Origin: Macrostomum hystrix
Taxonomy: Eukaryota; Platyhelminthes; Macrostomidae
Direction of reading: 5' to 3'
Length of the DNA: 64,000 nucleotides
NCBI GenBank assembly: GCA_950097015.1
Contig: CATNEN010000009.1
Location: 1,552,501 to 1,616,500 of the forward strand
Position numbers and translations under genes: made by a program. The notes beneath the pieces are model-generated. The model ran no database searches. It had not been told where the DNA came from and was given only the letters and a program-made list of their open reading frames with translations. Positions 35,504 through 45,670 of the stretch are shown here, one piece after another (within the stretch, counting starts at the first letter, position 1; every line of letters starts with the position of its first letter).

Positions 35504-35638
35504 TGCGGGCTGGCCCAGAAGTAAGTATGCATTCTGTGGTTCATTTTTACTTACTGTATATTTTTATTCTCATAAAGGCGCGTTTGGGTGCATGTGACAA
35601 CCTGCTTAATTGCTGATGCTGTGCCTACTTAGATTACA

Positions 35639-35938
35639 TTGAACAACGCTGAGCAAGGGTTTTAATGAACATCGTTAAACTATGTCTATGGGGGATTTCC
35701 ACCACAGATTCTATATTATCTGGTAATATAGGTAATATAGAATCTGTGATTTCCACAGGGAATTCCCTTTGAATTCTTGTATTTCAAACGTTATAAGTGT
35801 GTATTTTCATGGAGAAACGCTGGGATTCCCGCCATTAAATACCGCGGGAGTTTTAATGGACGACATTAAATAGAATAGAAACCCCGGTGGAATGTCTATG
35901 GTGCAAACAGAACCGCTGGGAATCCCAGCGTTGCTCAA
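35639..35938. mobile_element. Candidate 300-bp MITE with internal hairpin
   Basis: The left end TTGAACAACGCTG (35639-35651) and right end CAGCGTTGCTCAA (35926-35938) form 13-bp terminal inverted repeats with one mismatch. Inside lies a perfect 16-bp inverted repeat (35703-35718 with 35733-35748) and further CGCTGGGATTCCC-type palindromic pieces. It is non-coding. Target-site duplications were not identified. Confidence 0.45.
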
Positions 35939-36419
35939 TTAAAATATATACCGGCTTATCGGTCTTACAAATCTTACATTTAACCACATTGGCTTTGCAT
36001 AGTTCACTGGTACTATATAATATATAATATAATATAATATTTCCAGCGCTTTAAAAGTAAATAAATATTTATTCATATATGACGCGATTGTCAAAGTCCT
36101 ACAGAACATTGAAAAAATGTTAAAAAATACTACCCTAAAGCAAAAAATGGAGCTTGCAGCTTGATCCAATCACGATCCAACATAATTAAATTAGTATAAT
36201 AATCTACCCATTTAATAATTGGTTAAACCTGCCAAGATTGTTGGACAGCTATGCTGCAGACTGCAGCTATGCTAGGATATGCAGCTAACACCACTGGCCG
36301 ACGACACTGCCGCAGCTATCGCGCTTCGTATCTGAAGGCTGCAACAGCTAGCTTGGAAGTCCATAGACAGGCAGACATGCACAGTTTTGCTTAAGGTCAT
36401 AAATTTTGTTCCTTCCATT

Positions 36420-36487
36420 GAAGTCCGGAATCGAAACCCTAGCCACCCTCAAGCCGTGAGTCCGACGCTTAAACGAGTACGCTACAA
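36420..36487 (-). repeat. tRNA-like (SINE head) module
   Basis: Read on the minus strand, GTAGCGTACTCGTTTAAGCG (A-box-like) is followed by GGTTTCGATTCC (B-box-like) at tRNA spacing. Acceptor-stem pairing is poor, so it is read as a SINE relic and not a tRNA gene. Confidence 0.4.
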
Positions 36488-38132
36488 GCACTATAAATTA
36501 CTGCTCGTGAGCAAGACAAATGCCACACAAGAATATAGGCTTTTGAATAATTTTCTGGTTAAACGAATGTGAAATTAAAGCCTATTGGTGATAAAAACAA
36601 AATGGACAAAGCAATAATTGCAAAAAGAAATACATGTTCTATATACTCGATGCTGTGGATAGTGTTTTCTAATGTTAATGCACTCATTGGTCAAAATGTA
36701 TCGCAGCGGCAATTTTACGAAATTTTTAATTATAATTTTGAAATTAAGTCACGTATAGAGTAGTTATGAAAGAGTTTTCAGAAGTGAAAGATGGCTTTTA
36801 ATCGATTCTTAAAAATAGCCTTATATCCATGAAGAACAAACAATGGCTAAATAAGAAACATCGTTTAAGTATGCTTAGTTGCTCATTTTCTAAAAATTAC
36901 TTTAAATTTACGTCTCGAATTTGCCCTATGTGCCCTTTTTAATCGTTAGACGAAAATGCATCAACTAGGAAAATCACCTGTATTGTATGTTTTATGTGGA
37001 CGGACGGCAACTTAATTTATTTCAAGTCTTTCATTTGTAGTTCTTTTGTGCGCTGCTTTAACGTAACTGCAGCTCACTCCGGGTGTTCAGTTAGAATGCT
37101 TAACGAATAAGTGCAAAGGGCACAGTCAAACAAAAACTGTATCCTTTAATATCCTATCCTATCGCTTAAAAAATGAAAAACTTTTTTTCTATGTTTTTTA
37201 ACATTAATAAATAGAAAAAACTTAAGTTAAGTCAAATCAAACTAGCAGCGAAACCGAAAATGATCTGTTTTAAACATATTTAGGATTTTTGCCATCTTGT
37301 AGCTCTGAACATATTGAGCGCATACAATTTGTAAAACCTTGATGAAATGACACAACACCCGTGTATAATATAAATGCCTGACCATTTTTTCTTTAAATCT
37401 TTCTTAAAATTAAAGTCAACATTCTAATAGTTAGCTGCTAATTAGTTTTTTATTAATTTATCAAGTATTTAATTATTGTGAATTAGTTTATCCTCATAAG
37501 TGAAAATTGTGAAGAATTGAGTGAATCAGTCAGCAGTTAAATTGTCAGAAAGGTACGCGCTCACAATCGCATGCAGCGCGGGTCATTTATATTGATATTA
37601 TTTTATCAGCAAGTTGGCATCAATGAACATATATTATTTGAACAGTATCAATGTATATACTGGCTAGGATAGGCAAGTAATAAATTGACAATGTGCTCAC
37701 GTGTACAGTGGTGCACTAAATGAAAATTAATAATATTTTTAAGCAGCGGAGCTCTCACAAAAATATATATAACTACTTCGAGATATGAAAAACGAGAAAT
37801 TCTGTTTTTCAAATACTTATGAACTCTATAAACTGTATATGTGTATCACATTTCAACAAACGACAATATTATGCATATAAAATTATGAAACCTACAATAA
37901 AAGTTAAAAAAAATTATTAACTCACTATGCATACCTAAATATTATATTAAAGTAGTTTATTTAGAAAGCTACAAATTTCTATATGTATGCCATTTATATA
38001 TGGTTACAGTATGATATATAGTTCAACATATATGCCATTGGTTGTAGATTACACAATAATACGAGTATTAGGTGTAACTTCTATTCGAATCTCTTAATTC
38101 GGCTAGAGAGAACTATTTGAAACAGCAGGGTT

Positions 38133-38400
38133 TCACAACAACAACAAAATATGCTGTCCAGGTGAAAATAGGCATGCCTGACCTGAAAGCATGCAGTTCA
38201 TCGCATGGGTGACCTCACTGGCCGCACAGTGGATATGCAGCACCTCAATGGGCACCTTGTCTGGACCAAGCGCTTTGCCACCCAGTGTCTTCTGAGCAAG
38301 CATCACTACATTGGCAATTGTACCTAGCGCTACACTGAAGCTCTTCTCCAACAGCAATGGCGTCTCTGGCGGTAGCATCAGGATGTTGTCAGGGTTTTCA
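38133..38400 (-). pseudogene. Non-LTR retrotransposon reverse-transcriptase fragment
   Basis: A minus-strand frame of about 80 codons contains KALGPDKVPIEVLH, matching the conserved N-terminal LINE RT block of the GKAPGPDGIP..L type. It is isolated and truncated. Confidence 0.6.
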
Positions 38401-39165
38401 TTGCCCTTTGTGAATGGACCATATAAGATTATAAGCTAATCTATACTGTGTCTAAACACTATGCACAATTAAATTAAGTTATTCTGATATAGTATCTTGC
38501 TTTTTAAATTGGAGTAAAATGCTAGGGTTAAGGAACACTGCAGCTTCTCATATGCAACTCCATCCTATAACAGCAACCCAATAAATATATTCAAGAGTAT
38601 CGATTCCTGCTGCCATAAGCAAACTTTGGACATTTTAGAGGCTATGTACATGTATAAAGATCAGAATGCTATCCTCAACTGCCAGCTAGCTATGGGGGTG
38701 CTAGCCATCTACTCTGTTTTAGCTTGGAGTGTGTTCTGCTGCACCGTTTGCTCTCTCTCTCTCTCCTCTCTCTCCCTGGCCTTCTATTCATATTAGACTT
38801 GACTAAACCTGATTTGACCATAGATCGAATATAAGCTAGATCTATGGATTTGACTGAAAATTACAATATGTACTAAGGTACATCCATTGATTTCAGAAAT
38901 ATATTTATGAAACTACTGTGTTCACTTTTATTCACTGACCTAATAATGACCAATAAGGTCGAAATGGATTGGCTGATTAAAATTAAATATATAATGTTTA
39001 TTCTATATTTCCTTTAAATTAAGTAAACTAATTTATCAACACATCAATATTTTCACAAAGTTCAGAATATTTTTTCTCATTGTTATGTTAGACTTTTGTA
39101 CTGTTTTGATCAAAAATTTTCTATAAGTTTTTATAACTTACTGTTTCACTTTCAGCTGCTCGCTT

Positions 39166-42039
39166 ATGGATTCAGCGCATCTTAAAAATGCTAAAGCTGC
39201 TGCGTACATACAATATGCAGTCAGTCTACTCCAGTGTGACATAATTGCAATCTTAAAGAAAAAAAACCTTGCAAGGACAAACAAAATGGACTTCAATAAC
39301 TGTCTTCAAGATGTGCAGAAAAATGTCAAAAAGTTCCTTTCTGACTTGGATTCCCAAAAAATGCTTCTCGGGACTTTGAACAGGGCGAGAGAAATTAGAA
39401 ACCGCTATTCACACCACGATTTTGATGCCAACCGTTTTGAGCACGACATGGAGTGTCTACTGAAGCTGGCATCCTTGATGGGACTGAACGAGTGCCGAGA
39501 GAAAATCATGGAATTTGTTGGAACTGTAGCCAATGAATGGGAGAAGCTGAAGGCCGAGGGAAACGAGCATTACAAAAGTGGAAGGTGGGCGGAGGCCATG
39601 GACTGCTACACGAAGGCGATCCGAGTCAATGCGAAAGTGCCAGTTCTGTACTCCAACCGAGCCCTGTGTGAGATGCAACTGGCCAAGTTCGATTTGGCCC
39701 GCGAGGACACCGAAGACGCCATCGAACTGGACCCGAAGCAGGTGAAATTCTACCGCATCTTGTCTGATGCGCTCTTCAGGCTCGAGCTGTTCCAGGAAGC
39801 TCTGAGTGCTTGCGAAGACGGTCTGAAGCTCGATCCGAGAGACGAGGTGCTCATTTTAAGAGTACGAGATTGTAAGGCCTACATAACTGATAAGAAAATA
39901 AAGTCGCACCCTATTGCTGGGGGTATTGAGCAAATGATGAATCCAGAACTTTGCAAAAAGCTTTGCGACCAACATATGAAAGATCTATTTGAATCTGATG
40001 CTACACCTGACGAAGTTGGCCTAGTGGACCGTGTTAATATGGAAACCGCTCTGGAAATCAATAAAGCGCACCGTATTTTTCAACCAAACAAAGATAGCCT
40101 TGAAGCTCAGCGAGAAGCGTTTAAAATATTTGAATCTGCTGCAAAGCGTGGCAGTGCAGAGGGACTGTACAATATGGCAATCATGCACAAGGACGGAATG
40201 GCTGGGCTGACCTGTGACTCGAAGAAATATCTTGAATTATGCCACAAAGCTGTCGAGCAGAAGCCCTTTTTAAAATTCCATTTTGGAGCCATTTTTCCTA
40301 ACATTGGCGTCGCAGAAGCAGAGAACTCCATTGCTATGGCGTACAGAGACGGGCTAACCGTTGATCGAGATGAAAAAGTTGCCTTCAAGTGGTTTCTTAA
40401 GTCTGCAAGGCATGGCTGCCCATCCGCAATGAACAATCTAGGCTTGGCTTTGCGGAATGGTGCGGGCTGTGAAATCAATCTAAAATCGGCTCGCTGGTGG
40501 CTCCAGAGATCCGCTGACCGTGGCCAATCTGAGGCCTTAGTTAATTTAGCTGGTATGTTAGAAAACGGTGAAGGAGGACCCATTGACGCACCGAAAGCCG
40601 TGGAGCTTCTTAAGGCTGCTGCTGATCAGGGCTTTCCCGATGCTCTTCTGGAAATGCAGCGTCTGATGCGATCTGGGGCTAGCGGAGTCGGACCGCTTAA
40701 CGAATCTAAGAATTTAGTTCAGAGAAGAGCCGATTCAGATGAAAAGGAGGCGCTATTTGTCATGGGAATAAACTATATGTTAGGAGAAGGTGGATTTGTT
40801 CAAGACTTCGCCGAGGCTGAAAAGTATCTCAGGAAGGCATCCGATATGAGTCATGAGAGAGCTGTCTTTGTCCTTGGACTCGTTCTTCTACATCAGAGAA
40901 AAGACAAGGATGCCGTGCAGTTCATACGGAGGGCTGCAGAGAGTGGTAATAAGGACGCTCAGCAGATCCTTGGCCAACTGTTGGCTTTTGGTCATGCCTG
41001 TGAACGCGATGAAATTCAAGCCCGCCGATGGCTGCTTCGTTCAAACGAAAAGCCGGATTCCGTTGATGATTTAATTAAACTAGGCGCAACCATTACCGAC
41101 TTTGAGGCTACAAACAAGCTTTCACAGTCTGGTCTCACCTGCCCTGAGCGTATAGAAAGATTCATGGTGTCTTTCGCTCCAAGCGAGATCATAAAAAAAT
41201 CTCTCGAAGAAGTCCTCAAGCTTTTTAATCCGAATCAACTGGCCCTACTCCATCCAGCGCATTCTGTATGTAATTCCAAGCTAGAAAAAACGATGCCGTT
41301 GATGGCGAATAGAGCTGCTCAGGGATCTAAAACCGCGCGAAAGTTTTTTTATGCTCTGAATCTTTTAAATAAAGCGTGCCTCGCATTGGAGAGTAAAAAA
41401 CCAGCAGATGCATTCCGGCTGTATAGACAAGCTGAAAGAACCTGGCAGCCCCTTCCAGTATCTACTTTTATCTGGAGTAAGCTTTCTGCTGCCGCTGAGG
41501 AAGCCTTTGAGAGCAATCCAAATGATGCTGATGCTCTGTTCGTCCTGCTGCACTATAAATCTGCTTCGAAACTTTACAGTACTGCAGAGCTTCTTCGCAT
41601 GGCCTTGCACTGCACGACCTTGAATCCTCGTGTTGCAGACTACCACAGCCTTTTGGGTAATTTGTATGGATTTAACGGTGATTATATCTCTTCGGGTAAG
41701 TCCATTGATCGAGCTCTTGAACTCGAACCGGAGCCTGAATGGCTGTACAATAAGGCGACTTCGTTGAGGCTTCAATGCAGCGAAGACCACCAAGCTGTTA
41801 TCAATGCATATGAACAGTACATTAAGTCGAGTGAACCAGATAGCCGCCAGGTTCCAAAGGCTTGGTACTGTATAGCTATGGAGCACATAGCCATGCATGA
41901 TAGAACAAAGGCAAGAGAGTATTTTCAGAAGGGGCTCCAAGCAGAGCATCCGGACGTGAGGCTGCCGTATTTTGAACCGGAAGATGATTTCCCTCCTAAA
42001 AAAATTCTTCGAGTATTGTTTTCATTGGGAGCTATGTAG
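39166..42039 (+). CDS. HEPN-like/TPR/Sel1-repeat protein lacking MYND (paralogue 2)
   Basis: A single coding exon of 957 aa, with the same layout as paralogue 1 up to the end of the C-terminal TPR-like region. It differs in two ways. The N-terminal domain keeps an intact REIRNRYSHH at residues 75-84, the R-N-x(3)-H arrangement of HEPN ribonuclease-type domains and of HEPN_DZIP3 in particular. The protein ends FPPKKILRVLFSLGAM, without a MYND finger. TPRs at about residues 122-225 are almost identical at nucleotide level to those of paralogues 1 and 3. Sel1 repeats include EGLYNMAIMHKDG and PSAMNNLGLALRNGAG. A TTTCAG splice acceptor lies just upstream of the ATG. An intact long frame argues against a pseudogene. 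RNase activity is inferred from the motif only. Confidence 0.86.
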   Translation: MDSAHLKNAKAAAYIQYAVSLLQCDIIAILKKKNLARTNKMDFNNCLQDVQKNVKKFLSDLDSQKMLLGTLNRAREIRNRYSHHDFDANRFEHDMECLLKLASLMGLNECREKIMEFVGTVANEWEKLKAEGNEHYKSGRWAEAMDCYTKAIRVNAKVPVLYSNRALCEMQLAKFDLAREDTEDAIELDPKQVKFYRILSDALFRLELFQEALSACEDGLKLDPRDEVLILRVRDCKAYITDKKIKSHPIAGGIEQMMNPELCKKLCDQHMKDLFESDATPDEVGLVDRVNMETALEINKAHRIFQPNKDSLEAQREAFKIFESAAKRGSAEGLYNMAIMHKDGMAGLTCDSKKYLELCHKAVEQKPFLKFHFGAIFPNIGVAEAENSIAMAYRDGLTVDRDEKVAFKWFLKSARHGCPSAMNNLGLALRNGAGCEINLKSARWWLQRSADRGQSEALVNLAGMLENGEGGPIDAPKAVELLKAAADQGFPDALLEMQRLMRSGASGVGPLNESKNLVQRRADSDEKEALFVMGINYMLGEGGFVQDFAEAEKYLRKASDMSHERAVFVLGLVLLHQRKDKDAVQFIRRAAESGNKDAQQILGQLLAFGHACERDEIQARRWLLRSNEKPDSVDDLIKLGATITDFEATNKLSQSGLTCPERIERFMVSFAPSEIIKKSLEEVLKLFNPNQLALLHPAHSVCNSKLEKTMPLMANRAAQGSKTARKFFYALNLLNKACLALESKKPADAFRLYRQAERTWQPLPVSTFIWSKLSAAAEEAFESNPNDADALFVLLHYKSASKLYSTAELLRMALHCTTLNPRVADYHSLLGNLYGFNGDYISSGKSIDRALELEPEPEWLYNKATSLRLQCSEDHQAVINAYEQYIKSSEPDSRQVPKAWYCIAMEHIAMHDRTKAREYFQKGLQAEHPDVRLPYFEPEDDFPPKKILRVLFSLGAM

Positions 42040-42694
42040 GAATTGTTATTGCGGAATGATTCACTCTGTGCTTCACCTGTCGTACGAGTCGACGCTTAGT
42101 AGAAATTTGAATTTAATGAAATGTTTATCACAATACCTGATGTTTTTATTAAAATATATATACTTTTTGTTCATAAAAACTCTGTTGCCAGCCGAACAAT
42201 CTTGTGTTCCTCCAGTTAATTCATTTTTTACTTTTAACGTTTGAGCATCCGCGTTGGACTATGTACTCATGTACTACTCGTACATGAGACGCTACATTTA
42301 CGAGTACATTTTTTCAACATGCATGTACTTTTTTGTTTTTGTTTACATGTTTTTAACAACACGAGCGAAATTATATTTATTATTCAGAAACTTTAAATCG
42401 TGTCTGTATTTGCACAAGTATTTTTCCATAACTTATCGGCCCTTTCACACAGCTATCAAACAAATCGTTTTATGATGTAAATGTATTTGCTGTGAAAAGG
42501 AAAGTAAACACTGTGTTCTAGCCTTGGTTGATGGTAACGTGAAATGGGCTTACACTAGTAGTTTTTAACCATTGATTGCTTCATCGACTCAGCTTGTCAG
42601 CGCAAGAATTTTTTCTCTTTGAATTAGTAGTTTTACTTTACTCGTACCTTTAGAGAAAAAAAACAAGGAAATTGTTAATTTTTCCTTCGTCTTA

Positions 42695-43149
42695 TTAATT
42701 GACAGTAGAACTACCAACCTATTTTGCCTCCCGTCTTTACACCAAGGGGGAATTCCAGCAGAATTTTTTGACGGCTTTGAATGCTGTCAGCGTTGGGTGG
42801 TGACTGATTGGTTGACAAACTAGACGATGCTGTCCTGACATTTAGGCTTCCTAATATTCCTAATGTCCTAATATTTAGGCGTCAGCCATGAAATTGGCGA
42901 AATTTGCATCAGGGTGTCCATAGTGGCCTATTTCCACCTGTTTTTGCCCTTGAAGGTCCAACAGTCCGTCTAGATGAAGATAGGTGACCACCGAAGTGGG
43001 AGATAATACAGGTACCTTCGGGTGACGTGCTGATAAAGTTTGGAGGCCTGGCGCTGCACTGAGGCGCAGTGCAAAATTGTGTGTAGGGAAATACACTAGC
43101 GCTTATGGGAAAAATCCTACCTTTTGTCAGAAGCTAGTTCTACTGTTAA
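42695..43149 (+). mobile_element. Copy C of the TTAA-flanked dispersed element
   Basis: The left end is TTAATTGACAGTAGAACTAC and the right end, read in reverse, TTAACAGTAGAACTAGC, giving terminal inverted repeats with TTAA at both edges. The interior shares ACCAAGGGGGAATT, a CCTTGAAGGTCCAACAGTCC stretch and GAGGCGCAGTGC with copies A and B. TTAA target duplication is typical of piggyBac-type transposons. The 455-bp non-coding length suggests a non-autonomous derivative. Confidence 0.65.
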
Positions 43150-43578
43150 TAAAAAAAGAATGTTATATTTTTGTTATATTTTTATATTTTAGTTTTGTTC
43201 TTTTCATACTGTTGATTGTGTTTATTATCAGTGACAATGATTCTCAGAATGTTATGATTGTTTTTTTATATTTTAGAAAATAAGGAAATTATACAAATGC
43301 CCTACTTCACATTGCATAAACAGAAGTAGAACTTGTAGTATAAGCAAATATTATATGCGCCTATGTGATGGGAATTCAAGTAAAACTTCGAAGTTAATGG
43401 TGTTTAATTATTAATCATTTGAAGTGATCAAAGCTGTGATCATGATCGGATCATCTGAGCCTAGATATCATTTGATCACAGCACGCGATAAAAACTGATG
43501 CATAAAAGTCAGCAATCCTTAAATTAAAAAACTCGCTCGAGCTTAGTTAATACAAAAACATATGTTAGAAAGTAAAAC

Positions 43579-43593
43579 GGCCCTTTTAGGGCC
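43579..43593 (+). other. Histone-mRNA-like 3' stem-loop
   Basis: GGCCCTTTTAGGGCC forms a 6-bp stem with a 3-nt loop (canonical histone loops have 4 nt), preceded by AAAAC and followed by AC. A purine-rich GCAAAGAAGGCG sits about 25 nt downstream, like a U7-binding element. No histone frame is found upstream. Confidence 0.3.
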
Positions 43594-43619
43594 ACGGTAT
43601 AAATAATGCTACGAAGTGC

Positions 43620-44480
43620 AAAGAAGGCGTGAGAGTTAAAACCAGACGGATGGTCTGAGTCAAAAGAGGGAGGTGCCCTCTTGTAATTTGAAACTAACAT
43701 TCTTTAGAACATCCTGGACATCGGGTGTTGAATACGTTTCCAGGTAAACCATTCTCGAAATTGGGGAAGACCAGTTCAGCCTATGGTCCAGGATGGTCCC
43801 TAGACATTTGGTTTGCTTACAGAAGGAAATTTCCTTTCCGTAAAGCCTAAGCGGCCGTATCTGCCACTTGTTCCTGCTGGTGAACACGATCACTGCAGTC
43901 TTTGTCTCCGAGCGCTTCAGACCACAGCGACCCGCCCATTGCTCAGCAGTGTGGATGAAATTCCGAAGCAGGTCCTTGAGAGTATCAGGGGATGGGCCAG
44001 ACGCCACAGCAGCCCTAGAGAAGCTCGGCAATGACCATAGGAGAGAAAAGAATAGGAGAGAGCACCCCTCCCTGCGGGTTTCCTTTCGGACGCGGACCGT
44101 CCGAGCAGGACCGGCCCAGCAGGCTGGCGGTGACCGTGCTATGACTGATCATATACATGATCCATCTGGTGAGGGATGAGTGTGTGCGTCTCTCACATAG
44201 GGCTTTGCGGAACGTCTCGAAGAGGCAAATGCAAAGCGTTGTCAAAGACACCGTTGATGTCCAAGATCCAGAGCGAAGCCGTTGCCAAGCACAACTTTCT
44301 CCAGTTTGTCGACAAGAACGTGCAGCGCGCTTTCGGTGGAGCGACCCGCCCGAAAAGCATGTTGTATAGCAGGTTTACTTGCCGCCTGCTACCTTCTGCC
44401 GACACTAACCGAAAGACTTGAACTCGTACTGACCACAGAGGCCAACAATTATGAGTGTGAGACTCACATCTCAAAGCTTC
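43620..44480 (-). pseudogene. Non-LTR retrotransposon RT fragment, frameshifted
   Basis: Minus-strand pieces in several frames read, in order, LDINGVFDNALHL (RT motif A-like), GNPQGGVLSPILF (motif B), a degenerate motif-C region around AAVASGPSPDTL, and KTAVIVFTSRNKWQIRPLRL followed by CLGTILDHRLNW (thumb). Frameshifts and stops between the blocks show it is dead. Confidence 0.75.
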
Positions 44481-44899
44481 AGTGCTGGAGCATATCTACG
44501 AAGCAGTGTATTTTATATTCAAGCGATAAGGCACAAGTGTTTAGCAGTAGGGGGGTCAGAGAGAGATATATAACAGATAACACACAAGCAGTTATCTCTC
44601 TGCCCCGCGTTGCCATGGTCCCCAACCCAACACACCAGCCGCGAGCATTCTAGGCACGAGTTCGCAGGCTGATAGGGTGCATAGGTTCTCGGTCTCTGCG
44701 TCATTGCTTTCCAGGCCGTCAGGTCAGCCGGTCTGGCCCGCTCAGGTCTATTTTGAGCGCTGGGTGGGTCGAAATCCAGATGAAGGTCGCTGATTGAAAG
44801 GAGCACCGATGTAAGCGCTTTTCAAACGCTTACATGCTGGTTGTCGCTAAGCGGTGTGTTCTTCAGTTCCACTGAGAGAAGAAGCCATGGGACCAGTCT

Positions 44900-45670
44900 C
44901 TCCATCAGATTAACCAGGAAGGTGGTTAGGCTGATTTGTCTTCTGACGAGGACAGAAGGGCGAGGTCTTCGGGGTAGCCAAGCACGTTGAGGCGCTTCTC
45001 ATTATGGCGGCGACCAATGCGTCTGCGTAGCAGAAATTAGTCGTCTTCGGCTGAGGGCAGCGCTGTCCGAAGCACCCAGTCCAGGAGAAGCACGAAGAGA
45101 AACGGGGCCAGCGTGTCGCCCTGCGGAACTCCTGACGAGGTAGCAAACAGGTCGGAGAGGCCCTCCGCCGTCACATTATAAGCAGCGCGCGTGTCGCGAT
45201 ACAGCGACATGACCGCTGTAACTAGCTGCTCTTGCACCCGGTACGCACGGAGGATGAATGGGAGTGCGGCTCTCGACACCGAGTCAACGACGATCAGCAC
45301 TAACTGGCGGATGCGTGCCTCCTCGATGACACGGCGCAGTGCGAGGATCTGGGTCACCGTTGCGGCCGGAACCCGTTCTGTTCGTAACGGAGGTTACGGG
45401 CCCAGAACAGACTGCAGGCGATCGAGGAGCAGTCTGTTGAAAAGCTTCGCGGACATGAGTGAGATCGCGCGATGATCTTCCTTCCGCGTTGTCCCGGCCT
45501 TCTTCGGGATCGGCACGATGTGCGAGATAGTCCACTCGGTAGGTGCGGTGGCGCCGGCGAGCACGCGGTTCATGACGCCTCTGACTTGCGCAGCCACACA
45601 GCGGAGCCGCAGCGAAACCTCGTCGGGGCCGCTTTGCCGCCTGGTGTTCTCCGAGCAAAATTAAACAAAT
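44900..45670 (-). pseudogene. Second, different non-LTR retrotransposon RT fragment
   Basis: Minus-strand blocks: PTEWTISHIVPIPKKAG and HRAISLMS (RT motifs 0-1), EQNGFRP, then SSGVPQGDTLAPFLFVLLLD (motif B) and FCYADAL in place of FxYADDL (motif C). The catalytic Asp pair is broken and the frame shifts several times. The motif style differs from the fragment at 43620, so two separate elements are nested or adjacent here. Confidence 0.75.

Larger units (their letters stand above)
34866..39165. other. AT-rich intergenic region with small inverted-repeat elements
   Basis: It holds the right copy of the array-flanking repeat (34943-35043), two near-perfect hairpins, a candidate MITE (35639-35938), a tRNA-like module (36420-36487), a LINE RT remnant (38133-38400) and a CT microsatellite (about 38750-38775). 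Other frames are short and featureless. Confidence 0.55.

Noticed and set aside
42030-42110. Possible decayed MYND finger after paralogue 2 (frame-shifted Cys residues such as CRNCYCG)
   Set aside because: Only two or three Cys are in register and the rest of the finger pattern is absent; too weak to call.
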